From positions 248,001-312,000 of the forward strand of contig NZ_ATAY01000063.1 of the NCBI RefSeq assembly GCF_000421965.1: a DNA stretch of 64,000 bases. Reading direction: 5' to 3'. Shown piece by piece: positions 16,548 to 24,934 of the stretch (positions are counted from its first letter, which is position 1; each line of letters begins with the position of its first letter). The DNA is from Ruminiclostridium papyrosolvens C7. Lineage in GTDB: Bacteria > Bacillota > Clostridia > Acetivibrionales > DSM-1351. A program made the position numbers and the translations under genes. The notes under the pieces were generated by a model. It was not told where the DNA came from. It saw only the letters and a program-made list of their open reading frames with translations, and made no database searches.

Positions 16548-17553
16548 GGTCAAAAACCTCCTCTACCGCAAGATTTCTTTCTTTCAGGTAATTGATTATT
16601 TTTTCTGAGGTCAGTTGATCCTCAGGAAGCTGTATAACCATCTGACCAAATGCTTTCCCATCTATATCACGCATGTCAGCAAACATTATGTTAACAGGCG
16701 CTCCGCAATCCAATATCATTCTGGCAACAACAGGCTCATAAGAGGAACTGCCGTCAAATACTATCCTGCAGCAGCGACTTCCGATATCTCTTTCATTTTT
16801 ATTGCCATTCGGGAAAACCAATCTTTGAGCCGCATGTGTCTTTGGGTGTGAGAAAACCTCAGATACCTTTCCCTGCTCTGCAATGCCGCTTTTATCTATG
16901 ATTGCCACATGTGAGCATATCTGTTCAACTACACTCATCTCATGTGTAATTATTACAATGGTAATTCCAAGTCTGCTGTTAATATCTTTCAGCAAGGAAA
17001 GGATTGATTTTGTAGTATTAGGGTCAAGTGCAGACGTAGCCTCATCGCACAGCAAAACTTTAGGGTTTGTTGCTAATGCCCTGGCTATTGCAATCCTCTG
17101 CTTTTGTCCGCCTGACAGCTGGGACGGGTAGGCTTCGGCTTTGTCTGCCAGATCAACAAGTTCCAGCAGCTCTTCTGCACGCTTCAAAGCATCTTTTTTA
17201 TCTATACCTGATATTTCAAGAGGAAACGTTATGTTCTCTATTGTCGTACGCTGCATCAGAAGATTAAATTGTTGGAATATCATTCCCATAGACTGGCGGA
17301 CTTTTCTTAATTCCTTTTCATTGAGACCTGCCAAATCTACCCCATCTACTACTACCCTTCCGCCTGTGGGCTTTTCAAGATAGTTTATACATCTAACCAG
17401 AGTGCTCTTTCCTGCTCCGCTCATTCCGATTATTCCAAAAATGTCGCCCCGGTTGATTGTAAGATTTACATTTTCAAGTGCTTTAACTTCATTTGTTTTT
17501 CCTGAAAATATTTTTGTAAGTCCTTCTATTTTAATTACAGGCTTGCTGTCCAT
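16537..17553 (-). CDS. metN: Methionine ABC transporter ATPase MetN
   Basis: ATPase of the methionine importer. The 338-residue protein has Walker A (GMSGAGKST), Q-loop (FQQFNLL), signature LSGGQKQRIAIARAL and Walker B (VLLCDEATSALD). A C-terminal NIL regulatory domain follows (about 265-338), which in MetN binds methionine and inhibits transport. The start is ATG 17553. A strong sigma-A-type promoter lies at 17628-17656. No S-box or T-box leader is visible, so control by the divergent Rrf2 regulator is likely. Confidence 0.94.
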   Translation of the reverse strand: MDSKPVIKIEGLTKIFSGKTNEVKALENVNLTINRGDIFGIIGMSGAGKSTLVRCINYLEKPTGGRVVVDGVDLAGLNEKELRKVRQSMGMIFQQFNLLMQRTTIENITFPLEISGIDKKDALKRAEELLELVDLADKAEAYPSQLSGGQKQRIAIARALATNPKVLLCDEATSALDPNTTKSILSLLKDINSRLGITIVIITHEMSVVEQICSHVAIIDKSGIAEQGKVSEVFSHPKTHAAQRLVFPNGNKNERDIGSRCCRIVFDGSSSYEPVVARMILDCGAPVNIMFADMRDIDGKAFGQMVIQLPEDQLTSEKIINYLKERNLAVEEVFDHVG

Positions 17554-17627
17554 TATATATTCACCTACCTGTTAGAATATATTCATACTATTCATATAAT
17601 TCATATATGTATTCTATTGTTTTCTTT

Positions 17628-17656
17628 AGTATAATGGCTGTTTCCAATATTGTCAA
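17628..17656 (-). promoter_or_regulatory. metNIQ promoter
   Basis: On the minus strand, TTGACA (plus 17651-17656), a 17-base spacer and TATACT (plus 17628-17633). This is close to the sigma-A consensus. Between it and metN the leader carries three TATGAAT repeats at 9-bp spacing (17581-17605). Confidence 0.75.
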
Positions 17657-17669
17657 TGTTATTTTTTAC

Positions 17670-17695
17670 TATTCCAATGGAACTGCTTGGGAATA
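17670..17695. promoter_or_regulatory. Inverted repeat operator candidate for the Rrf2 regulator
   Basis: TATTCC (17670-17675) and GGAATA (17690-17695) form an inverted repeat spanning 26 bp, directly upstream of the metN -35 and about 24 bp from the putative Rrf2-gene -35. Sites with a GGAAT half are typical of CymR-type Rrf2 regulators. Confidence 0.5.
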
Positions 17696-17718
17696 AATGT
17701 GAATAAAAACTAAAAATA

Positions 17719-17747
17719 TTGACACATTATAAAGTATGTGGTTCAAT
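17719..17747 (+). promoter_or_regulatory. Promoter of the Rrf2 regulator gene
   Basis: TTGACA at 17719-17724, a 17-base spacer, and TTCAAT at 17742-17747, a weak -10. It drives the regulator 37 bases downstream. Confidence 0.5.
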
Positions 17748-17783
17748 AAAACATATATAATTAGTATGAAATGGGAGGTAATT

Positions 17784-18230
17784 ATGCGAATTTCGTCAAA
17801 GGGCAGATACGGGATAGCATCTATGATATGTGTTGCACAATTAGGCAGAAACGGTGATTTTGTTACTGTAATAAGCATTTCGGAAAAACTTGGAATATCA
17901 AAAATATACCTTGAACAAGTTTTTTCGCTTTTAAAAAGGTCAAAGCTTGTTACTTCAATCAAAGGGTCTCAGGGCGGATATCAACTGGCTAAACCACCAG
18001 AAAAAATTACAGCTTATGATATTTTGCAAGCAGTTGAAATAAGTTTGTTTGAAAAGACCGAGCGTTCCGTTTCCCAGCAGGCAGAGGGAATTGAGAAATC
18101 AATAACTGCTTTGGTCTGGAACAAGATAGATAAATCAATTTCCGAAGTTCTCAAGAATACTACTCTCACCGATCTTGTTGATGAAGCAGAAAGAAACCCG
18201 GAAGATGATTCCTTTATGTTTTATATCTAG
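17784..18230 (+). CDS. Rrf2-family transcriptional regulator (CymR-like)
   Basis: A 148-residue winged-helix repressor. The N terminus MRISSKGRYGIASMICVAQL and the recognition region ISISEKLGISKIYLEQVFSLLKRSKLVTSIKGSQGGYQLA are typical of Rrf2 proteins. The central cysteines that bind an iron-sulfur cluster in IscR and NsrR are absent, so it resembles CymR, which senses cysteine supply through partner enzymes. The ATG at 17784 follows GGGAGG. It is divergent from metNIQ with an inverted repeat between the promoters, so control of methionine uptake and of itself is a fair inference. Confidence 0.85.
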   Translation: MRISSKGRYGIASMICVAQLGRNGDFVTVISISEKLGISKIYLEQVFSLLKRSKLVTSIKGSQGGYQLAKPPEKITAYDILQAVEISLFEKTERSVSQQAEGIEKSITALVWNKIDKSISEVLKNTTLTDLVDEAERNPEDDSFMFYI

Positions 18231-18238
18231 TTTGGTTT

Positions 18239-18282
18239 ACTGCTGCAAAAATCCTGTTGTACCACGTAATTATTGCAGCAGT
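18239..18282. terminator. Hairpin between convergent Rrf2 and larE genes
   Basis: ACTGCTGCAA (18239-18248) and TTGCAGCAGT (18273-18282) form a 10-bp perfect stem with a 24-base loop between convergent genes. The T tract is short, so terminator function is probable but not certain. Confidence 0.5.
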
Positions 18283-18296
18283 GTACCCTGACGTTT

Positions 18297-19106
18297 TTAT
18301 AATGTTAACCCTTCATTCATACTGCCTGTTCTATAGCCTTTTAAATCTAAAGCAGTATACATAAAGCCTATTTTTTTAAATTCAGAATAAACCTTTTCTC
18401 TTATTCCATTATCAAGAAATTTCAAGAACTGTTCCTGTCCTACTTCGATTCTTGCTATATCACCATGGAACCTTACTCTCACCTGTTTAAAACCCAAGTC
18501 CATGAGTAACTGCTCTGCCCTGTCTATCATTCTGAGCCTTTGGTGAGTAATTTTTTCTCCATATGGAAACCTGGAGGAAAGGCACGCAAATGCAGGTTTA
18601 TCCCATGTATTAAGACCCATTTCCTTTGAAAGAAAACGTATTTCGTCCTTTGTAAGCAGAGCATCCCTCAGTGGGCTAAGGACACCATGTTCACTAACTG
18701 CCTGAAGTCCGGGTCTGTAATCTCCCAAATCGTCATGGTTGGAGCCTTCCAGAATATGTTTTACATTTTCCTCTTTGGCAACCGTCTGAATTTTATCATA
18801 TAACTCGTTTTTACATAAATAACAGCGGTTAACGGGATTATCTGAGAACCCTTCAACATCCAGCTCCTCTGAGTCGATTATCCTATGTCTTATACCAAAG
18901 CTTGCAGTAAATTCCTTTGCCTCATTCATCTCTCTTTCAGGATATGTGGAAGAATGTGCCGTTACCGCTACAACGTTTTTTCCAAGTACATCAAATGCTA
19001 CCTTTAATAAAAAGGAAGAGTCCACTCCGCCGGAAAAAGCTACGGCTGCACTTCCCAATGATTTTATATTAGTTTTCAGAAAATCAAGTTTATCAAATAC
19101 GCTCAT
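18297..19106 (-). CDS. larE: ATP-dependent sacrificial sulfur transferase LarE
   Basis: PP-loop enzyme of the LarE family, which adenylates a carboxylate of pyridinium dicarboxylate mononucleotide and inserts sulfur while making the nickel-pincer cofactor. The 269-residue protein has the PP-loop SGGVDS (25-30). It also has Cys95 and Cys98 (in NRCYLCK) and Cys175 in FACLSSR, the position of the sacrificial cysteine in characterised LarE. Three cysteines in this pattern also suit the variant that uses an iron-sulfur cluster. larA, larB and larC are not in this window, so the final enzyme served is unknown. The start is ATG 19106 behind GGGAGG. Confidence 0.85.
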   Translation of the reverse strand: MSVFDKLDFLKTNIKSLGSAAVAFSGGVDSSFLLKVAFDVLGKNVVAVTAHSSTYPEREMNEAKEFTASFGIRHRIIDSEELDVEGFSDNPVNRCYLCKNELYDKIQTVAKEENVKHILEGSNHDDLGDYRPGLQAVSEHGVLSPLRDALLTKDEIRFLSKEMGLNTWDKPAFACLSSRFPYGEKITHQRLRMIDRAEQLLMDLGFKQVRVRFHGDIARIEVGQEQFLKFLDNGIREKVYSEFKKIGFMYTALDLKGYRTGSMNEGLTL

Positions 19107-19185
19107 AATATCCTCCCGGAAATATTATTCCTAGTTATCCTATATAAATTATAATGATAATACAATAATCGGATATTCGTGTCAA

Positions 19186-21354
19186 TTATTTTTTCCACTT
19201 GGCCAACGCATCTGCAAGAGCTGAATTTATACTTTCGTCCTTTTCCTGTTGTCTCATAAATCTAGCAACATCCTTCTTGTCTACCTGTTCACCCTTGCGC
19301 TTCTTAAAGGCATCCAGCTTCTCCCTGTACCCGCAGGAACAGTAAAAGGATTTATTCTCGCCTTCTCCCCTGATTTCCATCTTCTTGTGACATTCAGGGC
19401 ATCTGGCATTTGATATTACGGTTACCGATTTTCTATATCCGCATTCTCTGTCAGGGCAGACATGCATTTTCCCCTTCTTGCCGTTTACTTCCAAAAGGTA
19501 TTTTCCACATTCGGGACACTTTTCCCTTGTTACATTATCGTGTTTGAACTGCTCCGAGCTTGCTATGACTGCTCCCACCAATTTTTTTGCGTAATTTTTC
19601 ATTTCACCTACAAATGCATTTGAGTTGACTTTACCTTTGCTAATCAATGAAAGCTGTTGCTCCCACTTTGCTGTAAGCTCGGGAGATTTCAGGTCAGCCG
19701 GAACCAGGGAAATAAGTTGCGTTCCCTTTGAGGTAGGATAGATTTCCTTGCCTCGTCTTTCTATATAGAAGGTATTAAATAGCTTTTCTATTATATCTGC
19801 CCTTGTTGCAGGCGTACCAAGTCCGCTGGTGTTTTCCAGAGCTTCTTTTAACGCTTTATTGTCTACAAATTTCCCCGGGTGTTCCATTGCAGAAAGTAAA
19901 GTGGCCTCGGTATACCTTGCAGGCGGCTTAGTTTTTCCATTTATTGCTTTAGGTGCAACAACTTTTGCCTTATACCCTTTTTGAATATCCGGCAATGACT
20001 GGTCATTATCGTCTTCATCACTGTCTTCATCCAGTTTTCCAAAACCGTCATAAACAGTTTTCCAGCCCGATGACCTGACAATTTTTCCTTTTGCATAGAA
20101 GCTTTCTCCTGCGACATCAAGCTTTACCGTAGTCTGCTCATATTCAAAGGGCTGGCTTAGTATTGCTATAAATCTCTTGACTATCAGGTCATATATATTT
20201 CTCTCTTCTGGATTCAGTGAGGACAAATCAACAAATTGTTCTGTTGGTATTATAGCATGGTGGTCTGTAACCTTGCTGTTATCTACAAACCTTTTTGTAA
20301 CACTTATTCTGTTTCTCATAACTCCCTGCACAAGCTTTGCGTAGGGGCCTACTGCTATGCTTTTCAAGCGTTCGTTCAAGGTCGGTACAATGTCATCTGT
20401 TATGTACCTGGAATCTGTTCTGGGATACGTAACCAGCTTGTGTGACTCATAAAGACGCTGCATTATATTGAGGGTTTGTTTTGCTGAGTATGAAAACTTT
20501 TTGTTTGCATCTCTTTGCAGCTCTGTCAGGTCATAAGCCAATGGAGGCAATTCTTTCTTGGTTTCTTTTTTTACTTCAACCACTTCACCCATCTGCCCTG
20601 TTATTTTTGCTACTATTCCGTCTGCTTCTTCTTTGTTGAAGGTTCTGGTCTGATTGGTTCTACTATCCTGCCACTGTACCGAAAATCCGTTAAATTGTGC
20701 AGAAATAGTCCAGTAGTCTTTTGGCCTGAACTTACGAATTTCCTCTTCTCTTTCAACAATCATGGCAAGAGTCGGTGTCTGTACTCTCCCTGCTGATAGC
20801 TGTGCGTTGTATTTGCAGGTCAATGCTCTGGTGACGTTAAGCCCAACCAGCCAGTCGGCTTCAGCCCTGCTCTGTGCCGAATAATACAGGTTGTCGTATT
20901 CGTTGGAAGGTCTTAATTTTGCAAAACCTTCCTTTATGGCTTTGTCAGTCTGAGAAGATATCCAAAGACGTTTAGTGGGCTTTTTAAACCCTGCTTTCAT
21001 TATAATCCACCTGGCAACAAGTTCTCCTTCTCGCCCCGAATCAGTTGCTATTACAAGCTCGTCCACATCGGCCCTGTTCAGTAGCCCTCTGACTACACCG
21101 TACTGTTTTGCGGTCTGCTTTATTACAACAAGTTCCATTTTGTTTGGAAGCATTGGCAGGTCTTCCAGATTCCATGTCTTGTACTTGTTACCGTAAGCCT
21201 CAGGGTCTGCAAGGGTAACAAGATGCCCCAAAGCCCAGGTTACGATATATTTTTTTCCCATTATATAACCATTGGCATTCTGTCCGCAGTTTAAAACTTT
21301 TGCCAAGTCTCTTGCTACCGAAGGTTTTTCTGCTATTACTAATGTAAAACCCAT
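19186..21354 (-). CDS. topB: DNA topoisomerase III (TopB)
   Basis: Type IA topoisomerase that passes single DNA strands and resolves recombination and replication intermediates. The 722-residue protein begins MGFTLVIAEKPSVARDLAKV, the Toprim start with its catalytic Glu. The Toprim acidic motif is in ATDSGREGELVARW, and the catalytic tyrosine is in LVTYPRTDSRY near residue 315. The C terminus has four-cysteine zinc ribbon-like segments (CPECGKYLLEV, CPDRECGYR, CPECHKKME, CSCGYREKL). The start is ATG 21354 behind TAGGAGG. Confidence 0.94.
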   Translation of the reverse strand: MGFTLVIAEKPSVARDLAKVLNCGQNANGYIMGKKYIVTWALGHLVTLADPEAYGNKYKTWNLEDLPMLPNKMELVVIKQTAKQYGVVRGLLNRADVDELVIATDSGREGELVARWIIMKAGFKKPTKRLWISSQTDKAIKEGFAKLRPSNEYDNLYYSAQSRAEADWLVGLNVTRALTCKYNAQLSAGRVQTPTLAMIVEREEEIRKFRPKDYWTISAQFNGFSVQWQDSRTNQTRTFNKEEADGIVAKITGQMGEVVEVKKETKKELPPLAYDLTELQRDANKKFSYSAKQTLNIMQRLYESHKLVTYPRTDSRYITDDIVPTLNERLKSIAVGPYAKLVQGVMRNRISVTKRFVDNSKVTDHHAIIPTEQFVDLSSLNPEERNIYDLIVKRFIAILSQPFEYEQTTVKLDVAGESFYAKGKIVRSSGWKTVYDGFGKLDEDSDEDDNDQSLPDIQKGYKAKVVAPKAINGKTKPPARYTEATLLSAMEHPGKFVDNKALKEALENTSGLGTPATRADIIEKLFNTFYIERRGKEIYPTSKGTQLISLVPADLKSPELTAKWEQQLSLISKGKVNSNAFVGEMKNYAKKLVGAVIASSEQFKHDNVTREKCPECGKYLLEVNGKKGKMHVCPDRECGYRKSVTVISNARCPECHKKMEIRGEGENKSFYCSCGYREKLDAFKKRKGEQVDKKDVARFMRQQEKDESINSALADALAKWKK

Positions 21355-21538
21355 ATTTTATGTCAATCCTCCTAAAACTCGTATATTTCTGATGGTGTCT
21401 CTCCTCCGACTTTCTATAAAAATCAAAGGCACAACTTGCTCTAACTTATTATAGAGTTTATAATAACAAAAAATAAAGTAAAATAAAAATATTTAATTTA
21501 AGACACTCAGCATCATTGGGTGAAAAGACTACCGTTAA

Positions 21539-22201
21539 TTAATTCACAAAGTCGATTTGTTTTATATCTAAAAACATATTTATTCCCGTATAAAGCTCAA
21601 ACATATTATTAACAATTAGGTTTGGGGATTCTTGCTCCAAATCCGCTTGTGAAAATCCTCCCCACGTAACAGCAATGCTTTTAACTCCTGCATTCTTTGC
21701 GCATTTTATATCGTTCTTCGCATCACCTATCATTAATGCACTATTAGCATCTATATCCAATTGATTTAAAATATGGATTAAGCTATCCGGGTGGGGTTTT
21801 GGATGCTTTACATCATCTGAACATACAACAATTGAAAAAAACTTTTCCATACAAAATTTCTCAAGAATCTCCAAGGTTCTCACTCTATCCTTACCGGTAC
21901 ATAGAGCACAGATGACCTTATCATCTTTAAGCTTTGTAAGTATTTCTCTTATCCCCGGATAAATTTTTATTGTACCGACTTTTTCTTGACTAATCCTTCT
22001 ATAATGTTTAACCATTTCCAGCGGTAAATTCATGTTTTTAAATATATTTTCCAGACTGTTCCCACTATGGCTTAGAAATTCTCTAAAAGAAGGAGTTCCT
22101 TTTCCAACAACTATTTTATAGCTTTCTTCAAGTGCCTGTTTTTGAATATCCAAAGAGTTAATAATAACCCCATCGAAGTCAAAAATAGCTGCTTTTCTCA
22201 T
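21539..22201 (-). CDS. HAD-family phosphatase, AHBA-synthesis-associated type
   Basis: A 220-residue HAD hydrolase, probably a small-molecule phosphatase. Motif I is FDFDGVI, the motif II threonine is in CTGKDR, the motif III lysine is in KHPKPHPDS, and motif IV is MIGDAKNDIKCA. The cap region (FREFLSHSGNSLENIFKNMN, then LPLEMVKHYRR) recalls, from memory, the RifM-type phosphatases found with 3-amino-5-hydroxybenzoate genes; phosphoglycolate phosphatase is the general alternative. It lies 288 bases beyond the large biosynthetic run on the same strand and could be its last gene or unrelated. The start is ATG 22201 behind AGGTGA. Confidence 0.8.
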   Translation of the reverse strand: MRKAAIFDFDGVIINSLDIQKQALEESYKIVVGKGTPSFREFLSHSGNSLENIFKNMNLPLEMVKHYRRISQEKVGTIKIYPGIREILTKLKDDKVICALCTGKDRVRTLEILEKFCMEKFFSIVVCSDDVKHPKPHPDSLIHILNQLDIDANSALMIGDAKNDIKCAKNAGVKSIAVTWGGFSQADLEQESPNLIVNNMFELYTGINMFLDIKQIDFVN

Positions 22202-22489
22202 ATTATCACCTATCTCAGTATTTTAATTTTAGCCTTGTGCTATCTCATTTGACTGAAAAAAAATGAGCTTAACCCCTAACTGCTGAGTTAAACCCTTTTA
22301 GCGTAGTTCAATATCAAATTTATAATATTAATTATTTCAGATATTTTTTTAACTCTAAAGATATCAACATCGAATACTGATAAAATCTAAATAGTATCCA
22401 GCTTTGAAAAAACTGGGATATTCGCATTTTCTACTATCCATACGCACCCTATAAATCCAAGTCTTATTTTCTTTTCCGAAAAAGTATCA

Positions 22490-23872
22490 CTACCTTTTCA
22501 ATTCTTGGTGAATAACTTTTCCAAGCTTATTTTTGGGGATACAATCAGTAAATATTATTTCGTTAGGAATTTTGTGCTGACTCAGTTTTTCAGAACAAAA
22601 GCTTCGAATCTGGCTCTCAGTAACTCCATCTCCTACAATATATGCGCTGACTCTTTCTTCTTCGTTCTGATTGATATATCCTGTAACCATACATTCCCTG
22701 ACCCCGGTTAATTCCATTAATACTTCTTCAACTTCATAAGGATTTACTTTCTTTCCTCCAACATTAATAAGCAATTTTTTTCTTCCTTTTATATACACAT
22801 AGCCATCAGAATCCTGAACAGCAATATCGCCCATTGCGAAAAAACCATCCTTGTCAAAAGGCGGTTCAGATATACCAAAATAAGCTTTAAGCATACCGTC
22901 GCATTTAACCATTATTTCTCCGGTTTCACCAGTGCCCACTTTTTCCCCGTTTTCATTGCACAGCTTGATTTCCACTCCATCCATAGGCTTTCCGATAGAA
23001 GTATAGGTCAACGGATCAAGACGTGATACTAGCGCACCAGTCTCTGTACTCCCATAGTTGCTTAATAAAGCTACTCCATATTTCTCCTTGAACTTATTAT
23101 AGACCTGTTCTTTAATTGGACCTGCCCCAACCAGTGCAATACGAAGAGAAGACAAATCATATTTCTGGTCAGATATTGTATTGCATATCAAACTGGCCAT
23201 AGCCGGTACTAATATGAAAAATGTAATACTATTATTTTGAATTATTTTTAACACTTTTCTTGGAACAAAGCTGTCAATAGTATAAATACAGCTTCCGGAT
23301 ACAAAAGCTCCCATAATTGCAGCCCCAAGTGCATATGAGTGATAAAGTGGAGATGCACTTAGAACCCTTTCTTGAGTGGTGATAGAAAAAGTGTTCTTAA
23401 AACTCAGGCCTTCACAGGTTAGTCCGTGAAGGGTACGAATACAAAGCTTTGGTGCACCGGTTGAACCTGAAGTAAGGTGCAATATTCCGGTGTTATTTGA
23501 ATCAGATATATTTACAGCATCTGCATACTCCAAGCAATTATAAAATTCCCAGTTTTCGTATGGAAATATTGTTGCGCCGGTTAAATTTATCACTTTTTCC
23601 AACTCATCCTGTTTGATGTCATCGGGAACAGGTATAACCCAGCACTCAACTGATAGAAGACTTAGTAAAGCAATGATAAAATCAACTTGTCTGCTAATTT
23701 TAACTATTACTTTTTGCATTGGTGTGAAACCATATTTTTTTAGTGTAACGTTATTACTTTTTATATAATTATACAGCTCTTTGTATGTAATGGTTCTATC
23801 TTCGGCAACTACAGCAAAGCTGCTTGGGTTGCTATCTGTGTATTCTTTAATATAATCAAATAAGTTCATCAT
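22490..23872 (-). CDS. Adenylate-forming acid ligase (ANL superfamily)
   Basis: A 460-residue AMP-dependent ligase that should activate a carboxylic acid as its adenylate and pass it to a thiol. The P-loop is LTSGSTGAPK (133-142). Other core motifs are YGSTETGA, MGDIAVQDSDGYVYIKGR and the hinge KKLLINVGGKKVNPYEVEE; the A10 lysine is in PKNKLGKVIHQEL. It is shorter than NRPS adenylation domains and has no carrier domain. The free carrier protein encoded at 47411 in the same operon is the likely acceptor, with CoA as the alternative. It starts near ATG 23872 or the next codon, and is the distal gene of the loaP-led run. Confidence 0.88.
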   Translation of the reverse strand: MMNLFDYIKEYTDSNPSSFAVVAEDRTITYKELYNYIKSNNVTLKKYGFTPMQKVIVKISRQVDFIIALLSLLSVECWVIPVPDDIKQDELEKVINLTGATIFPYENWEFYNCLEYADAVNISDSNNTGILHLTSGSTGAPKLCIRTLHGLTCEGLSFKNTFSITTQERVLSASPLYHSYALGAAIMGAFVSGSCIYTIDSFVPRKVLKIIQNNSITFFILVPAMASLICNTISDQKYDLSSLRIALVGAGPIKEQVYNKFKEKYGVALLSNYGSTETGALVSRLDPLTYTSIGKPMDGVEIKLCNENGEKVGTGETGEIMVKCDGMLKAYFGISEPPFDKDGFFAMGDIAVQDSDGYVYIKGRKKLLINVGGKKVNPYEVEEVLMELTGVRECMVTGYINQNEEERVSAYIVGDGVTESQIRSFCSEKLSQHKIPNEIIFTDCIPKNKLGKVIHQELKR

Positions 23873-23889
23873 AATTAACCTTCGAAAAT

Positions 23890-24906
23890 TTAATTATAAA
23901 AGCAAGTTGTGGGACACTTATTGTTAAAAATGTTTAGCTTGATTTTCTCTTCAAATTCCTCTGAGTTTGAAGCAGTATTCATTATAGCTATACCTTTTTT
24001 AAGGAATTCCAAATCCCGTTTTACCATATCCAGAGTGTGGCCTCTCCCAACTAATTTTATATGAGTAATACCACTCCTCATTAACTTATGCATTTTGCAT
24101 ATTCCACAGCCCTTTTCAGCAAAATTGTATGTATCTGCCCTGCGTTTGGAAAGGTTATAATAGGAGCTCCTATCTACAATATCGGTTTTACTGGCTAATT
24201 GATTTCGTAATTTTAAAACATGATAGATATCTTTGTATTTTGTAGAATTCTTGTCTATGCGTACTGTTTTTGTAGGCAAGTGGCATGAATGAGGTATCTC
24301 ATCACAATGGACAGTATTGCAAAAGGCCCCCAGGAACATACACCAGTCATTCAATATGAAGGACTCATATTCCTTTTTATTGCCGGTTTTATACTGCTCT
24401 ATGCTTGCCCTTATATTATCTATAGACTCCTTACCCGGAAAAATAAACCGCTCTATATTTAACGGTTCAAAAAAGTTTAAAGTATAATGGTTTAAAGCAC
24501 CGCATTCTCCGCTTAAATGGATATTGCAGTCTATATTTTTCTCCCTCAAATAGCAGATTAATGCCACATCTGCAATAATAAAGGTATTTATTCCGCAGTC
24601 CTGTAACATTTTAATCAGATTAACAATTAAAGGGTATTGCTCTTTAATGTAATACAAGGAATTTAATGTTACTTTAACATTAACCTTGTAAGTTTCCATC
24701 ATTTTTTTTAATATTCTAACTGAACTCAAGGTACATATATTACAATTATCCAATAAATACTCACGACGATTTAAAGGCATTGTTACGTTATACTTGTCCA
24801 ACCATTCAAAAGGTAATATCCCGCAAAAAAACTCATCAGCACCAGCTTCTACCAGTGGAATATAATAATCCATATTCGATAGTGGAGTTACTACTTTCAA
24901 ATTCAT
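23890..24906 (-). CDS. U32-family protein, UbiU-like (pair A)
   Basis: About 338 residues with the U32 start, KVVTPLSNMDYYIPLVEAGADEFF. Cysteines are arranged as in UbiU: C189-x6-C196 (WCMFLGAFC), C208 and C267 or C270 (GCGIC). In E. coli UbiU such cysteines hold a 4Fe-4S cluster used in oxygen-independent hydroxylation. The neighbouring gene encodes a UbiV-like partner, so a heterodimeric hydroxylase is inferred; the old label 'peptidase U32' is misleading. The start is uncertain: ATG 24906 is very close to AAGGAG, while TTG 24900 has better spacing and gives the family N terminus. Confidence 0.78.
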   Translation of the reverse strand: MNLKVVTPLSNMDYYIPLVEAGADEFFCGILPFEWLDKYNVTMPLNRREYLLDNCNICTLSSVRILKKMMETYKVNVKVTLNSLYYIKEQYPLIVNLIKMLQDCGINTFIIADVALICYLREKNIDCNIHLSGECGALNHYTLNFFEPLNIERFIFPGKESIDNIRASIEQYKTGNKKEYESFILNDWCMFLGAFCNTVHCDEIPHSCHLPTKTVRIDKNSTKYKDIYHVLKLRNQLASKTDIVDRSSYYNLSKRRADTYNFAEKGCGICKMHKLMRSGITHIKLVGRGHTLDMVKRDLEFLKKGIAIMNTASNSEEFEEKIKLNIFNNKCPTTCFYN

Positions 24907-24934
24907 CACTCCTTCAAAACTACATTTATATTAA

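Noticed and set aside
17554-17780. SAM or T-box riboswitch ahead of metN
   Set aside because: No S-box core (CTTATCnAGAG-type) or T-box sequence is present between the promoter and metN.
22202-22489. RiPP precursor peptide gene for the RRE-bearing radical SAM enzyme
   Set aside because: No short frame with a good ribosome site was found here or in the other gaps of the cluster; the stretch is AT-rich and shows no clear feature.
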